From the NCBI GenBank assembly GCA_963971575.1, contig OZ020625.1:27751753-27815752 (forward strand): 64,000 bases of DNA, given 5' to 3'. The position numbers and the translations under genes are program-made. The stretch comes from Liopterus haemorrhoidalis (taxonomy: Eukaryota > Arthropoda > Insecta > Coleoptera > Dytiscidae). This document shows, piece after piece, positions 23,401-37,900 of the stretch. Under the pieces are notes generated by a model, which saw only the letters and a program-made list of their open reading frames with translations, had not been told where the DNA came from and made no database searches. Within the stretch, counting starts at the first letter, position 1, and each line of letters opens with the position of its first letter.

Positions 23401-26400
23401 AATAAAACCGTAACCGTCTTGCGGGCCCCAAAAAAATACGGGTCCTAGGCAATTACCTAGGCCAGGGCTTCTTAAACTGTGGGTCTCGACCCCCCGGGGG
23501 GTCGCCATGCTACTGAAGGGGGGTCGCAAAGATCTGCTACTTTTGGGTAATAATAAATACATTTTTAGAATCTACAAGGTAGATTCTACAATGTCGCGAT
23601 ATTACACCTACATCTACGGTCAATATTAATTTCATTAAATGGTGGGTCGTTTAAAATTTCCTAGGCTTGAAGGGGGTCGCTATATGAAAAAGTTTAAGAA
23701 GTCCTAAACCTAGGCCAAAGTCCGCCCCTGAATGAAGCAATTTTTTATTTCGGCCAGTGTTTCTCAAAGTACGTTTTGCAACTTTCTTATTTTAAATAGG
23801 GAAATAAATTTAAGATCGTAGCGCCGCGGTGGTCGATTTTGAAACGTAGGTAGAGGGTACTTAATGTTATTGTTACATAGCTGTGAAAGTAAAATTATAG
23901 GAATATATATATTTTACAATATTTTGGGAACTTGTTTTACTATTTTATCAACAAGTAACTATATACAAATGTTTATAAAGTCATTTTTTAGGGTTTTTTA
24001 GGTATGACCAAAAAACCTTTATACCGTCATTTTGTCGTGTCTGTCTGTCTGTCTGTATGTCTGTCTGTCTGTTCGGAAAAATTGTAGCCAAACGGCTAAA
24101 CCTAGAGAGTTGAAATTTGGCATGCTTATACAACTCTTCGACCCGCACATAGGAAAAACACTAAAACATCTAAAAAACATATCCCCCTAAAAATATAAAC
24201 AAATATATGCTCATCGAAAAAAAAAATATTTTTTTACAATTCTGTGTAGGGTATCAAATAAAAGCCCTTGGTACGTGGATTAACGATCAAAATTTTATTT
24301 TTGGAAAATAAATTATTTTGAGGCGATTTTTGCCAAAATTGTGCAAAAAAAAATTTGTCCCACACCCTGTAGCCCAGCTGGTTTAAACTAAAAATCTGAA
24401 AAAATTCTAAGTAATGTACATTGGTGTGAACCGGAATAGTACAACAGGAATTTTTGATCAGATTATGTTTTCGGAAAATAACGCATTTTTTGTGTTTTTA
24501 ACTAAAATATGTAAAATATTTAATCCGCTATTTAACATAGTAAGCGAGTGAACCTGCGTAGTACAGTGGTAACGTTGTCGCTTCGTGAGTTGAAACTACT
24601 GTAAGAATCTACTGTTCGAACCCCGTCAATTTTTATTTTTTCTGTTTTTTTTTTTGCATTTTTATTTAATTTAAATTATTTTGTCAAAATTTTAGTTATA
24701 GTTTGGCAAATATTGCATTTAATTTTTCAAAACGTAAATTTAATAACAAGTGGGAAGTGTTGAAATTATAATTTAATTCTATGTTTCAATGTATACGAAA
24801 TCAGAGGGGCGGGAGCTTATGACTTAAACAACCAATGGAACCCATAGGCGCAATTTTCAAAATCTTAATGAACCTTGCTATATAAAAAAATACTGCACAT
24901 ATTTAGAAACCTATATAATGATATTTAGGCATTCGAATTAAAATTAACAAAAAAATATTTTAACATAAAATTTGTTTTGGCATCCCAAATGATCATCATC
25001 CACTTACTAAATACCTGCGAAATCCTGAAATGTGTGAAAATTCACACTTTACATCAATTTTTTTTGTAAACATGAAGATTTTAGTTTACTTTTTTTAAAC
25101 AAAATATCTATCCAACTCTTCTATCAACATTTTCAAAATATATTTTATTTTAAGCACTTTTAAATTTAAATCAATACAATGTCATTTTGAAGAACACCTA
25201 GGTAATTTTTTTTATCTAAATATACATTTATGACAGCTGGTATTATGACTAAAAGTAATTTGTCATCTCAAACGTTATTTACGGAAAATATATTTCAACT
25301 ACGTATATCAAAATTAACTAACATCTGTCCAAACCAACACAAATGACATAATTGTAAAAGACTACCTGCATTATGACAAAGAAATTTTCGTTCTTTTGTT
25401 GATGACTCAAAGCAAACTGCATAAGGTCATAAAATCTTTAGAATAAATATTTTATGCTTATATTTCCTCAGAACAAAATTTATTTGTAAAATTTGAAAAC
25501 TATACACTGTACTTTAAAATACTTTAGAACAGTGTTTCTTAACCGGTGGTCCGCGGACCACTGATAGTCCTTAGCAAAATTTTAGTGGTCTGCGAAAGGT
25601 TTATAAAATATTTTTTTATGATTTTTAGGATTTTGTAGATACGACAAAAAAACCCTTTTACCGTCATTTTGTCGTCTGTCTGTCTGTTCGGTTAAAATTG
25701 TAGCCAGACGGCTAAACTAAGAAAGTTGAAATTTGGCATGCTTATACAACTCTTTGGCCCGCACATAGGAAAAATACTAAAACATCTAAAAAACACATCC
25801 CCCTAAAAAACAAACATGTGCTCATCGAAAAAAAAATATATATTTAAAAAAAATTCTGAATAGGGTATCAAATGAAAGCCCTTAGTACGTGGACTAACGA
25901 TCAATTTATTTTTGCGAAATAAATTAATTTGATGCGATTTTTGCCAAAATTGTGCAAAAAAAATAATTGTCCCGTACCCTGTAGCCCAGATGGTTTAAAC
26001 TAAAAATCTGAAAAAATTCTAAGTAATGTACATTGTTGTGAACCGGAATTGTACAACAGTAATTTTTGAAAATAATGCATTTTTTGTGTTTTTTGGTTGA
26101 CGATGTAAATATTTAATATGGTATATAAGACGAAAAACCAGTATGCCTTTATAGTGTAGTGGATAGACATCTCGCTTACTAAGCTGCAAACTACGGTTCG
26201 CTTCCTGACACAATTTTATTTTTTGTTTTTTTTTTTTGCATTTTTATTTTGTTTAAATTAATTTGTCAAAATTCTAGTTATATTTTGGCAAATGTTGTAT
26301 TTAATTTTTAAAAGTGTAAATTTAATAAAGATAGTGTTGAAATTATAATTTAATTATATGTTTGAATGTATACGAAATCAGAGGGGCGGAACTTATGACA

Positions 26401-29400
26401 TAAAACAACCAATGGAAGCCATAGGCGCAATTTTCAAAATCTTAATGAACCTTGCTATATAAAAAAAAATACTGCACATATTTAGATACCTAAATAATGG
26501 TAATAGGCATGCGAATTAAAATTAACAAAAAAATATTTTAACATAAAATTTGTTTTGGCATCCCAAATAATCATCATTCACTTACTAAATATCTGCGAAT
26601 CCCTGAAATGTGTGAAAATTCACACTTCACATCAATTTTTGTAAGTTATCATTGTCTCATTTTTTATGGTTTGAAGTGGGCTTTTCCTAAACAAAATGAT
26701 CAAAAGTCTCATTTAATCGGTAAAAGTTATTAGGATTGAAAATATAGGTCCGCCCAAACCAAAGAAACAAGCTATAGTTACTTATTTCTGACAACCTAAA
26801 AAAATTAAACTCCCATTTAATTCCGCTTAACCCAAAGAAACTATAGAACCCCTGATAACAAAAATACAATATCCTTTAGTAAGCATTTGTTCAAGAGATT
26901 ATACTTGCCAACGTAGCATGTTGTAGGGAAGCTATTCAACATTATAACAATTATATTTAGTGGGTGCACACCCCTGTATATTCAAGGTGAAGGCGTGGGA
27001 ACTAGGGTGATCGAAAACTAGGGGACGATCTGATAGATTAAATCCATAACGTGATGGGAAAAAAGTGTCTAGTAATTTTAGGACACTTGTTGGTTCAAAA
27101 CAATTTTGAATTTGATTAAAATATGGCCATATAAATTATTAATAACTTTATTTGGAGGCCTAAAGAGGTCTAAAGTTTTATTTGAGTTTTTTTGGGTGTT
27201 GTTTAAGTGTGCTTAATTGAGTTAATAGGTGCACAATATGGACATTTTCAAGTAGATAATTGTAAAAATGGCTTAAGTTATTTGAGTCGAGGTCATACTT
27301 ATATGGAGACTAGCTGGTTACTCTTGGCTTAAGACCATATTTTAAATCATATTTATTAATTATATAACTAATAAATACATATTTAGTAATATGTACCCTT
27401 TTATTTATACCGACATATTAAAGGATTTCATACATTTTGAAATAAATTAAAATATCTCCAACTTTTTGCTTTAATTTGTTATACTTAGGGTCCAAACATA
27501 GTTAAGTTAAGATATTATTCAAGAGAAACCACTATTCCATATATACGAGGGATGTTTCCTAAATTCTGGGAATTGTGCCATAATTAAATTACCCAGAACT
27601 TATAGGCAATGTTATTGGTGCCAGACAAGTCTTGACATGTTTACGCATCTATCTAGTGCAATATTGTTCAGTCTGATTTAGGTGTTCGACTGATATAGAC
27701 GCGTTTTTATAGCACTGTTTTTGTAACCATGGAAGACGCAGCAAAATCTCAATGAGCAATAATTTTCTTTTTGTGAAAGGAAGGTGTGAAAACATCAGAA
27801 ATTATTCAGCGTCTGCAAGGAGTATTTGGTGAGTCTACAGAATCCAAAAGTACTGTTTATCGGTGGATCGTTTTTAAAACCGGTAGAACATCACTAGAAG
27901 ACGATCCACGCAGTGGGCGCCCAAGCACGTCGGTAAATGAAAGAAACATTACTGCCGTCAAAGACCTACTGTAAGAGGACAGGCGAATGACTATTCGTCA
28001 AATTAGTGTACCCCTAGGGATAGGTACACAAGTTCATGACATCTTGCATGATTGTTTGGGCGTTAGCAAGGTTTCGCCGCGCTGGGTGCCAAGGCTGTTG
28101 GGACCAGAACAGCAACTCAATAGGAAAGTTCTTTGAGGACGGCTTAAAAAAATTAGTTTATCGTTGGGATAAATGTATTCAGTTAAATGGAGATTATGTT
28201 GAAAAACTACATTGTAATATTGACGAAAATGAACAAAATAATAAAAATTATAGCTAAATTCCCAGAACTTTGGAAACATCCCTCGTATATTTTTTATTTC
28301 CCCTAGACCTTGCCGCGTTTAGGGTATTAACAATTACAAACAATTACAATTACAAAGAAATTAAAAACAAAATAACATACAATACAATGGCTATTTTACA
28401 ATATTTTTTATTGCATTTCTTTGTTCTTCTTTCAGTATCCCTATCTTTCTTCCTATTCTCCTTCCGGTTTCCCTCGCTTATATCTTGCTTTCTTCCCTCC
28501 AGTTCTCTCGCCCATCTTTCTCCCTTGCCTTCCTCATTAATCAGTTCCTTTATCTTCTCCTCCCAGGCTGTCATCTCTCTACATCTCTTCGCTAAATGCT
28601 CCAAGGTTTCCTCTTCTTCCTTGCACATTCTACAATGCTTGTCCTCTAGCATTTTTTTTTTTTCGGAAACCAGTATTTTTTGTTGGGGCGGGCTCATGTT
28701 TAAAGGATTCCACACACCAAAGAGGCCGCGGTGGCGACCGCGGTGGCGGCCACGGTGGCGGCCACGGTAGCGATCAGGTCTCCTCACACTAACGCGGTGG
28801 GAGTGGCGGTAGCGGTAGCGATCAGTTAGTGAATCACGGTATATAGTTGTATGATAATATTGGACCTTGCTTGGGTTATTTCATTTTTCCCCTTTGGAAT
28901 GTTAAAATTTAAAATTCCAACAATGAAACCATGGAAACGAATGACATATGTCAAACTTAAATTAATTTTCTTACATATTTTAATGACAAAAAATAAATAA
29001 ATGGGATATTTGTAGTAAGAATGACACAAAAAATCAAAATATAAAGAAAATGACATTTTAAAATGATATTAACCTTAACCAAAAAATGTTTGTTGCAAGT
29101 ATGATTTACAAAGTTTAAACAAAACGGCTGAAAAGCATTATTTAAACGATGAAAGTAACTAGATTGCAAAATCTAGTTCCGCCTAATCGTTTGGAACAGA
29201 CTTTACTATCAATTTCCAAAACTTTTCCTATTTCGTCTCACACTTTATTTATTTTCCTAATATTCTTGTAATCAGGATGTGCTAAGTCATACAAAATTAA
29301 ATGATCCTTTACTGATCTATGATTTTTTCTGTTAAATTATCTATTTTCGACATTATTTTCTTAAATATATTCACTCTGTGGTATATAAACAATGAATATC

Positions 29401-32400
29401 GCGCGGCCTAACGCAACTTGTCGAGTTTGGCCGCCAGTGTTTGGTGATCGCCAGACTGAACGCTGCATTCGGCGCCGTTCTCAGATAGCGGAACGCTTGT
29501 ATGTACGTGGTCTCATTGTATTGTATAGGTTGCGTTAGGCCGCTCCATTATCGCCACCGTGGCCGCCACCGCGGCCGCTTTGGTGTGTGGAATCCTTTAT
29601 AGACCTGTATAGTTTTTTTTTAATGAATATTAAGGAGTTTTTATAAATAAAATTATTTTCTGCTAACAATGACATCATAAAATTTCTCACGATTTTATAT
29701 GATTTTTTTCAATATTTTTTAATGTACTTCATAACAGGAAAAATACGAGGTAAAGTACAATGCCAAAGTTTCAACCTGCTATTATTAAAACCCGTATCGG
29801 ATATAGCCAATAAGGTTGTTTGAAATTTAAATAATTTCGCAGATGATCAATTCACAAGGTGAACTACTGTATCTGGTTACCTCCTGTAGAATTTCCAACA
29901 AGGGAATCGAGTTTAGAAAAAAATTAGTCACTTTTGTCAACTAATTTTAATTGCTTTGTTCGTGGTTGAAGTTTCTAACAAGGTACCAATTGGAGGTTGC
30001 ATCATTTAATCGGCAGATAATCGGTAATCGGCTATATCGACCATATTCCCGATACTAACTATAGTAAGTACTAACTATATATAAGTACTAACTATAAATA
30101 AGTATACTTGTTTTTGTTAATCCTTTAAGTAAGGTGCGTAATGTGAAAAACTAATCCCTCCGGCTATGGGTTGACACGCCTAGCTATATCACTTCTATTG
30201 TCATTTTATGAGTTCCCTAACTTTTATTATTTTATTGCGATCTTCAAAACTAATTTAGTACGGACTATACACTGTTATACCCTTTTCACACTAGATCTTT
30301 AAGACGAGTGAACTTAAAGTTCACCGATGTTTAAGATCGGTATGCTTTCACACTTGATGTTTAAATCTCTGGTGCTGTCATCAGCTACAGTAATTTTGTC
30401 CTTAAGTTACCGTCATGAAATTACCAGTTTTGAACTGTCTGCGCAGACGCACATTTTGAATTATTATCAACAAATAAGAATATTTCATTTCATTCTACAA
30501 TAAAGGCACTACAATAAAGAATATATTACACCTGTATTAACATGTAAGTCGATACATTTTATCTCAATTATTGTAGCTCTGTATTTTATTAAACACATTA
30601 TTAAAATAAATAATTTTATTATAACAATAAGTATAAACTTCTTATAACGTCCATATAATACAGTATTCTTGTTTATGATAATATAAAATGTTGACAGCAC
30701 AAATTCAAGGAGAATTTTTTTATAACAGAAATTAAGTTGGCAATGCGGGCGAAGTTTAAGACGCAGATCTCTGTCTTAAACATCGCTTGTATTTAGACGA
30801 GGCCATACGGTTTCACATTAGCGTTTAAAGATACATTCACTTTAACATCCGATTTTAAAGATCTAGTGTGAAAAGGGTATTAGTGGCGTTTTCTATGCAC
30901 ATCTACATTTTTAGGGTTTTGTAGGTATGACCAAAAAACCCTTATACCGTCATTTTGTCGTCTGTCTGTCGGTCTGTCTGTCTGTCTCTCTGTCTGTAGG
31001 ATATCAAATGAAAGCCCTTGGTACGTGGATTAACGATCAAATTTTTATTTTTGCAAAATAAATTATTTTGAATTGATTTTTGCCAAAATTGTGCAAAAAA
31101 TTTTTTGCCCCACACCCTGTAGCCCAGATGGTTTAAACTAAAAATCTGAAAAAATTCTAAGTAATGTACATTGGTGTGAACCGGAATAGTACAATAGAAA
31201 TTTTTGATCAGATTATGTTTTTGGAAAAAAACGCATTTTTTGTGATTTTTTGTTAATAATGTACACAAGTTATAGCTTTGTAACACGCTACACTGAAACG
31301 TGTATGCTGGTGTAGTGGTTTTGATGCTGGCTTTTCACCCAAGTAACTCGATCCGAAAGGGTTCGCACCCTGCGAGAAGAGACCATATTATTTTTTGTTT
31401 TTTTTTTTAAATTTTTATATTGTTTAAATTATTTTTTCAAAATTCTAGTTATATTTTGGCAAATGTTGCATTTAATTTTTAAAGCGTAAATTTAATAACC
31501 AGTGGAAATTGTTTAAATTATAATTTAATTCTGTTTCAATGTACACGAAATCTGAGGGGCGGAACTTATAATAACCAATGGAAGCCATAGGCGCAATTTT
31601 TAAAATTCTTAATGAACCTTGCTATATATAAAAAAAAATACTGCACATATTTAGAAAACTAAATAATGGTATTAGGCGTTCGAATTAAAATTAACAAAAA
31701 AAATATTTTAATATAAAATTTGTTTTGGCATCCCAAATAATCATCATTCACTTACTAAATACCTGCAAAACCCTGAAATGTGTGAAAATTCACACTTCAC
31801 ATACATTTTTTTTATATTGTTTAAATTATTTTTTCAAAATTTTAGGTATATTTTGGCACATGTTGCATTTAATTTTTAAAAGCGTAAATTTAAGAACCAG
31901 TGGATATTGTTTAAATTATAATTTAATTCTGTTTCAATGTACACGAAATCTGAGGGGCGGAACTTATAATAACCAATGGAAGCCATAGACGCAATTTTTA
32001 AAATTCTTAATGAACCTTGCTATATAAAAAAAAATACTGCACATATTTAGAAACCTAAATAATGGTACTAGGCGTTCGAATTAAAATTAACAAAAAAAAT
32101 ATTTTAATATAAAATTTGTTTTGGCATCCCAAATAATCATCATTCACTTACTAAATACCTGCAAAATCCTGAAATGTGTGAAAATTCACACTTCACATCA
32201 ATTTTTTTTTTCATTCTATCGCACACAAAGCCTTCTATTCGAATGCAAAGATTCTCATTTTCCAAGTCTAGATGTCAATATTAACTCTAGTGTGATAAGG
32301 CCTTTAAGCCTGTAATACATGATGCGATTTCTCGTTTTGAATCTCGTACGATTTATCGTACAAGAATTATTGTATCGTGTACTACAGGATTTTCGTACGA

Positions 32401-34924
32401 GATCTTGTACGATATTGAAAACCATCCAATATTTATGCTCCAGACCTAAAATATTGTATAGAAATGAACAGATATCGACGCAGTAGATTATTGCGCATAG
32501 TCACGTGACCGATACCGTTAGGAATAATTATCGTACGATAAATCGTACGAGATTCAAAACGAGAAATCGCATCATGTATTACAGGCTTTAGACTTAATAT
32601 TTTTACATTTTATTTAGGTAAACGGCCTATTTGTTTGTCGGTGGAACTCTAATGCCAACAATTACGGAATAAGTTCATAAATCGGAAGTCGAACTGGTTT
32701 AGACACGCCATTAGGCGTCTATTGTGCAGCCACTACCTCAAAAATACAGATGCCGCGAATATGGATGCGATTGTCTGTCTGTTTTTTTGAGAAAAAATGT
32801 CCTAGACATCTAAGAAGTTGGTCGATTAACTAACTAACCAAGAGGAAATCTTCAGGTAGTCTCTTATTCTGTCAGGTTTACTTGTAATTTTTTTAACACA
32901 GCTGCTATCCGAAATATCCCATTGTGTTAAGGTTAGATTTATCAAAAAAACATGTCTATTGATTTGTCGGTAACAGCTGGGATTTAGATTTATCAAAAAA
33001 TTTGATAATAGGTTTAGAAAATAAATCTGGCAGGGAACTGTTGTCATTCGCTAAAGGCTATTCCAAACGATTAGGCGGAACTAGATTTTGTAATCTAGTT
33101 ACTTTCATCGTGTGAATCGTGCTTCTTGGCCGTTTTGTTTAAGCTTTGTAAATCATACTTACAATAAACATTTTTTGGTTAAGGTTAATATCATTTTAAA
33201 ATGTAATTTTCTTTACCAGGTCTACAAGTATGAAATGCGGATTTTTTTCAAACTTGCCGGGCAAACAGAGTGTATAGTTCAAAGTTTCAACACATATGGC
33301 GTTTTGTTAAGTTATCATTAAGTGTCAAATGCGTATAGGTTATAATTTGAAAAGTGATCATATAGTTTTGTTTTACTGTGTTAAAAATGTCAAATTTTGT
33401 GCCAAATAAAGAGCATTCGCGGACAGTACTACTGTTTTGTTTTCATTTTAAAAAAACTGCTGCTGAATCATACCGACTGCTTTGAGAAGCTTATGGTGAA
33501 TATGCTCCATCGCAAGATACGTGTGAACGATGGTTTCGGCGTTTAAAAAGTGGTGACTTTGATCTTACAGACAAAGAACATGGAAAACCTCCAAAAAAAT
33601 ATGAAGATACAAAATTGGAAACATTGCTACAGGAAGACGATAGTCAATCACAAAAACAACTAGCAGAGCAGTTAGGCGTTAGTCAACAAGCTGTTTCCAA
33701 TCGCCTACGAGAGATGGGTAAGATCCAGAAAGTCGGCAGATGGGTTCCACATGCATTGAATGAGAGGCAGATGGAAAAACGCAAAAACACTTGTGAAATT
33801 TTGCTTGCACGATACAAAAGAAAGTCTTTTTTGCATCGTATCATTACTGGCGATGAAAAATGGATTTATTTTGAAAATTCCAAACGCAAAAAATCATGGG
33901 TGAACCCAGGTTCACCATCCACATCAACTGCAAGACCGAATCGCTTTGGCGAAAAGACAATGCTCTGTACTTGGTGGGACCAAAAGGGTGCGGTCTATTA
34001 TGAATTGTTAAAACCTGGTGAAACAGTTAATACCCAACGCTACCAACAACAACTGATCGAATTGAGCCATTCGCTGCTCATAAAACGACCAGAATACGAA
34101 AGAAGACAGCACAAGGTAATCTTTCTTCGAGATAACGCTCCATCACATAAGGCAAAAGCAACACATTGGAGGCACTCAAGTGGGAAGTGCTACCCCATGC
34201 CGCTTACTCACCAGACTTGGCCCCTTCAGATTACCACTTGTTCACATCGATAGGTCACGCACTTGGCGAGCAGCACTTTTGTTCATATGAAAATGTGAAA
34301 GAATGGCTAGATGAATGGTTTGCGGGGAAAGGGGAAGAGTTCTACTGGCGAAGTATTCACAAATTGCCTGAAAGATGGGAAAAATGTATAACTTCTAATG
34401 GAGCATACTTTGAATAAATAAACTTTTACTGTTCATTTGAGTTTAATGTGTTTTATTTAAAAAAAATAAATAAATCCGCATTTCATACTTGTAGACCTGG
34501 TATATTTTGATGTTTTGTGTCATTCTTAATACAAATTTCCCATTTATTTTTTTGTTATTAAAATATTTGTAAAAATATTTTATTTTTGACATAAGTCATG
34601 TTTTCATGGTTTCACTGTTGTAATTTTAAATTTTCACATACCAAAATTACCATAGTTATTTTTGTCGTCTATACTATTGAATTTGTATTGTACGCGTAGT
34701 AATAAACGTTTGAAATCTATCCTTATTTCGTTACGCAAAATTTCCGGGAATGCCCAGCTGGAACACAAAGGTCCTTCGTTTCCTTATTTACAATAATTAA
34801 CTCTTCTGTCTTTCTTATGAAAACGTAAGTCTTCACCTCTGATGAGTATTTTGCATCCTTATTTATCTTACGTTTTTAGGGTTTTGTAGGTATGACCAAA
34901 AAACCCTTATACCGTCATTTTGTC

Positions 34925-34962
<38 letters not shown>

Positions 34963-37900
34963 TCGGTAAAAATTGTAGCCGAACGGCTAAACCTAGAGAG
35001 TTGAAATTTGGCATGCTTATACAACTCGTTGACCCGCACATAGGAAAAATACCAAAACATCTAAAAAACATATCCCCCTAAAAATATAAACAAATATGTG
35101 CTCATCGAAAAAAAAAATATTTTTTTTTAATTCTGAGTAGGGTATCAAATGAAAGCCCTTGGTACGTGAATTAACGATCAAATTTTTATTTTTCCAAAAT
35201 AAATTATTTTGAAGTGATTTTTGCCAATATTGTGCAAAAAAAAATTTGTCCCACACCCTGTAGCCCAGATGGTTTAAACTAAAAATCTGAAAAAATTCTA
35301 AGTAATGTACATTGGTGTGAACCGGAATAGTTCAACAGGAATTTTTGATCAGATTATGTTTTTGGAAAAAAAAGCATTTTTTGTGTTTTTTTGCTAATAA
35401 TGTTGACAACTTATAGTTATATAATACGCTCAACAGTAACGTGTTTCTTGGTGCTGTGGCTAAGATACTTGCGTTCTGTCCAAGAATTCGTAATCGGACT
35501 CATGTTCGAGTCCTACGTGATGAGACAATATTATTTTTTATTTATTTTTTGCATTTTTATATTGTTTAAATTATTTTTTCAAAATTTTATTTAATTTTGG
35601 CAATTGTTGCATTTAATTTTTAATAGCGTAAATTTAATAACCAGTGGAAATTGTTGAAATTATAATTTAATTATATATTTGAATGTACACGAAATCAAAG
35701 GGGAGGAGCTATGACTAAAAACAACCAATGGAAGCCATAGGCGCAATTTTCAAAATCTTAATGAACCTTGATATATAAAAAAAAAAATACTGCACATCTT
35801 TAAAAACTTAAATAATGGTAATAGGCATTCGAATTAAAATTCATAAAAAAATATTTTGTCATAAAATTTGTTTTGGCACCCCAAATAATCATCATTCACT
35901 TACTAAATACCTGCAAAACCCTGAAATGTGTGAAAATTCACACTTCACATCAATTTTTTATACAACCATCTCTTTTATTGGGAGTTCTGTCTTTTTCTTA
36001 TTTACTATCTTTTTCTAGTGGTACTCCTGAAGATTTAACTTCCTTCTTTAACATAGGTTTAGTTATATGTATATCTCTTTTGCTAGCCCAGTGTTGTCTT
36101 TTTCTTACCTACTTCAATGTAGGTTTTCCATCTTTGTCTTAATTTTGTTTCTCTCTAACTTATGGTTATTCGTATATCTGTCTCCTTCCCTGGTCTAGTT
36201 CTATCTTTTTCTTCCTACTTTAATGAACGCTTTTCATCTTTGTCTTAATGTAGTTTCTCTCTTTAACTTGTAGTTATTTATATGTCTATCTCTTTCTCTG
36301 GTCTAGTTCTGTCTCTCTCATACCTACCTTTACTGAAGGTTTCCTATCTTCGTCTTAATTTAGTTTCCTTTTTCAACTTATGGTTATTTATATATTTGTC
36401 TCTCTTATTGGTCTAGTTCTATCTCCTTTTGACTGACCGATAATGAAGTTTTCCATCTTTTATTATTGGTGGCAGCTGTCTTTTGATAGTGTTTTGCATC
36501 TTTGTCACTTCAAGGTGCTTATGGGTTATTTGTCTTTGTCTGGCTGATTTCTTGGAGGTTCAGAAGGTTCACCTTGCTCTCTGAAGCAGTGTTTGTGGAG
36601 TAAGTTCTAAAGTCTGTTGGTTGCTAAACAAACTACCTGTACAGGTAGACTGTTCGGCTTCAATAACAGCTGGCCGCTTTACAGAACCGTATTAGGAATT
36701 ATTTTAAACAAGAAATGTTACTACAAATCAGGTTTTGGCTATAGATCAAAAGGTGGCGAACCTATCTTTGTTTTCATCAAATATAACCTTAAAGCTGCGT
36801 TGAGAGCTCTTAAATTACCCGAGTATAGACCAGGGTTTCCTAAACAGTGCTCCGCGGTGCGTCTACTAGTCCTCAGCGAGCAGATTAGACAGAAAGTAAA
36901 TAAAATAAATGTGAAAACAGTGTTTTTTTTTTTTTTACAAACGTATCTCTCAGAAGCTACTGAAGAACAGTTAGTTAGTTGGTTAAAATTTTTGGCGCAC
37001 AGCAACAAAGGCTATTTGCGCCTAACGCAGCCCTTCTGAATGACTAGACTATATATTAAAAACAATAAATAAAAATCATTAAAAATACGCATACTCAATA
37101 AAAGAAATCTTGCACTGACAAACACAAATAAATAATAACAAAAGTCTGTTCGAAAATTTGAACAGACTCAGGGTGATGGTAAGAGGCTATAAAGGAGCCA
37201 ATTACCATCGAATATCACAGTCAATATCTAGAAACACATTAAAATAAGGTACAAGACTTCACACATAAAACAATAAGTTCGATTCTCTCAGGAAGAGTAT
37301 CAGCCTGTCCATGAGTACTCTGTCGTCACCTAAAGCAACTGACAGGTCATAGCACAGGCCTAACCTCTCCCTGACATCCTCGAACTGTACGCATTCATTT
37401 AAAATGTGTAACACAGACAAATCTGTGTTACACGTTTCACGGATAGCTACTGAAGAAAAAAAGCCAGTACAATAATATTATTTTGCCCCAAATAAATGTT
37501 AATAAAGAGACTCGTATCACAATAGTTCAACTGGTCATTGAAAAAGTTTTAATCATTATGAAATACAAATATACATCTGAGTGACTGTTCTATTACAGGG
37601 CTGATATTTACAAGAGCGGCATATAATACAGTACAAATTCCTTAAAATTGGTGCAGTGTTATTTATTATTTTTTTGCTGCGATTATTTTTCGATGGATCG
37701 CTGGCTAAAGTACGGATTGTTAAAAAAAAGTTGCCAAAGTCTCCGTCACAGAACGTCCAGTAGACGACAAGTGTGTTCAAATATTATAAAGATAGTATTT
37801 CAATAGTTTTTTCTTATGCTTAAGTTTTTGGATGAAGATTTTATACTAGCGTCGGCGAATCAGTGCAGTTACGTCACACGACGTAACTAACAATTGCATT

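Larger units (their letters stand above)
28704..29596 (-). mobile_element. PIF/Harbinger element, copy 1, carrying a family M MITE
   Basis: AGGATTCCACACACCAAAG at both ends, inverted. Inner ends are rich in GGTGGCGGC units. Near-duplicate of 52607-53486 in opposite orientation. Contains a truncated family M MITE at about 28857-29203 and a MADF-domain remnant. Flanking triplets are TAA and TTA. Confidence 0.8.
33055..34645 (+). mobile_element. Family M MITE split by a mariner
   Basis: Left part 33055-33215 ('ctattccaaacgattaggcg' to 'aatgtaattttcttta') and right part from 34501 ('tattttgatgttttgtgtca') are contiguous in intact family M copies. The far right end is degraded near 34645. Confidence 0.8.

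Noticed and set aside
24010..24065. Regular GTCT tracts as a CRISPR array
   Set aside because: They are tetranucleotide microsatellites without spacers, in a eukaryotic genome.
28270..28770. 166-codon plus-strand frame rich in Ser, Leu and Phe
   Set aside because: It is the opposite strand of the LINE reverse-transcriptase tail, whose minus-strand frame has a recognisable Cys-His knuckle. The end (RWRPRWRPR) comes from the GGTGGCGGC repeats.
36617..37039. 140-codon frame in intron 1
   Set aside because: It runs across a hAT-type end and a long poly-T, has no recognisable domain, and is not supported by splice sites in phase with the RhoU-like gene.
37407..37434. Perfect hairpin around 'gtaacacagacaaatctgtg' as a terminator or regulatory RNA
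   Set aside because: A single AT-rich intronic palindrome without a second copy or flanking context, too little to support a function.
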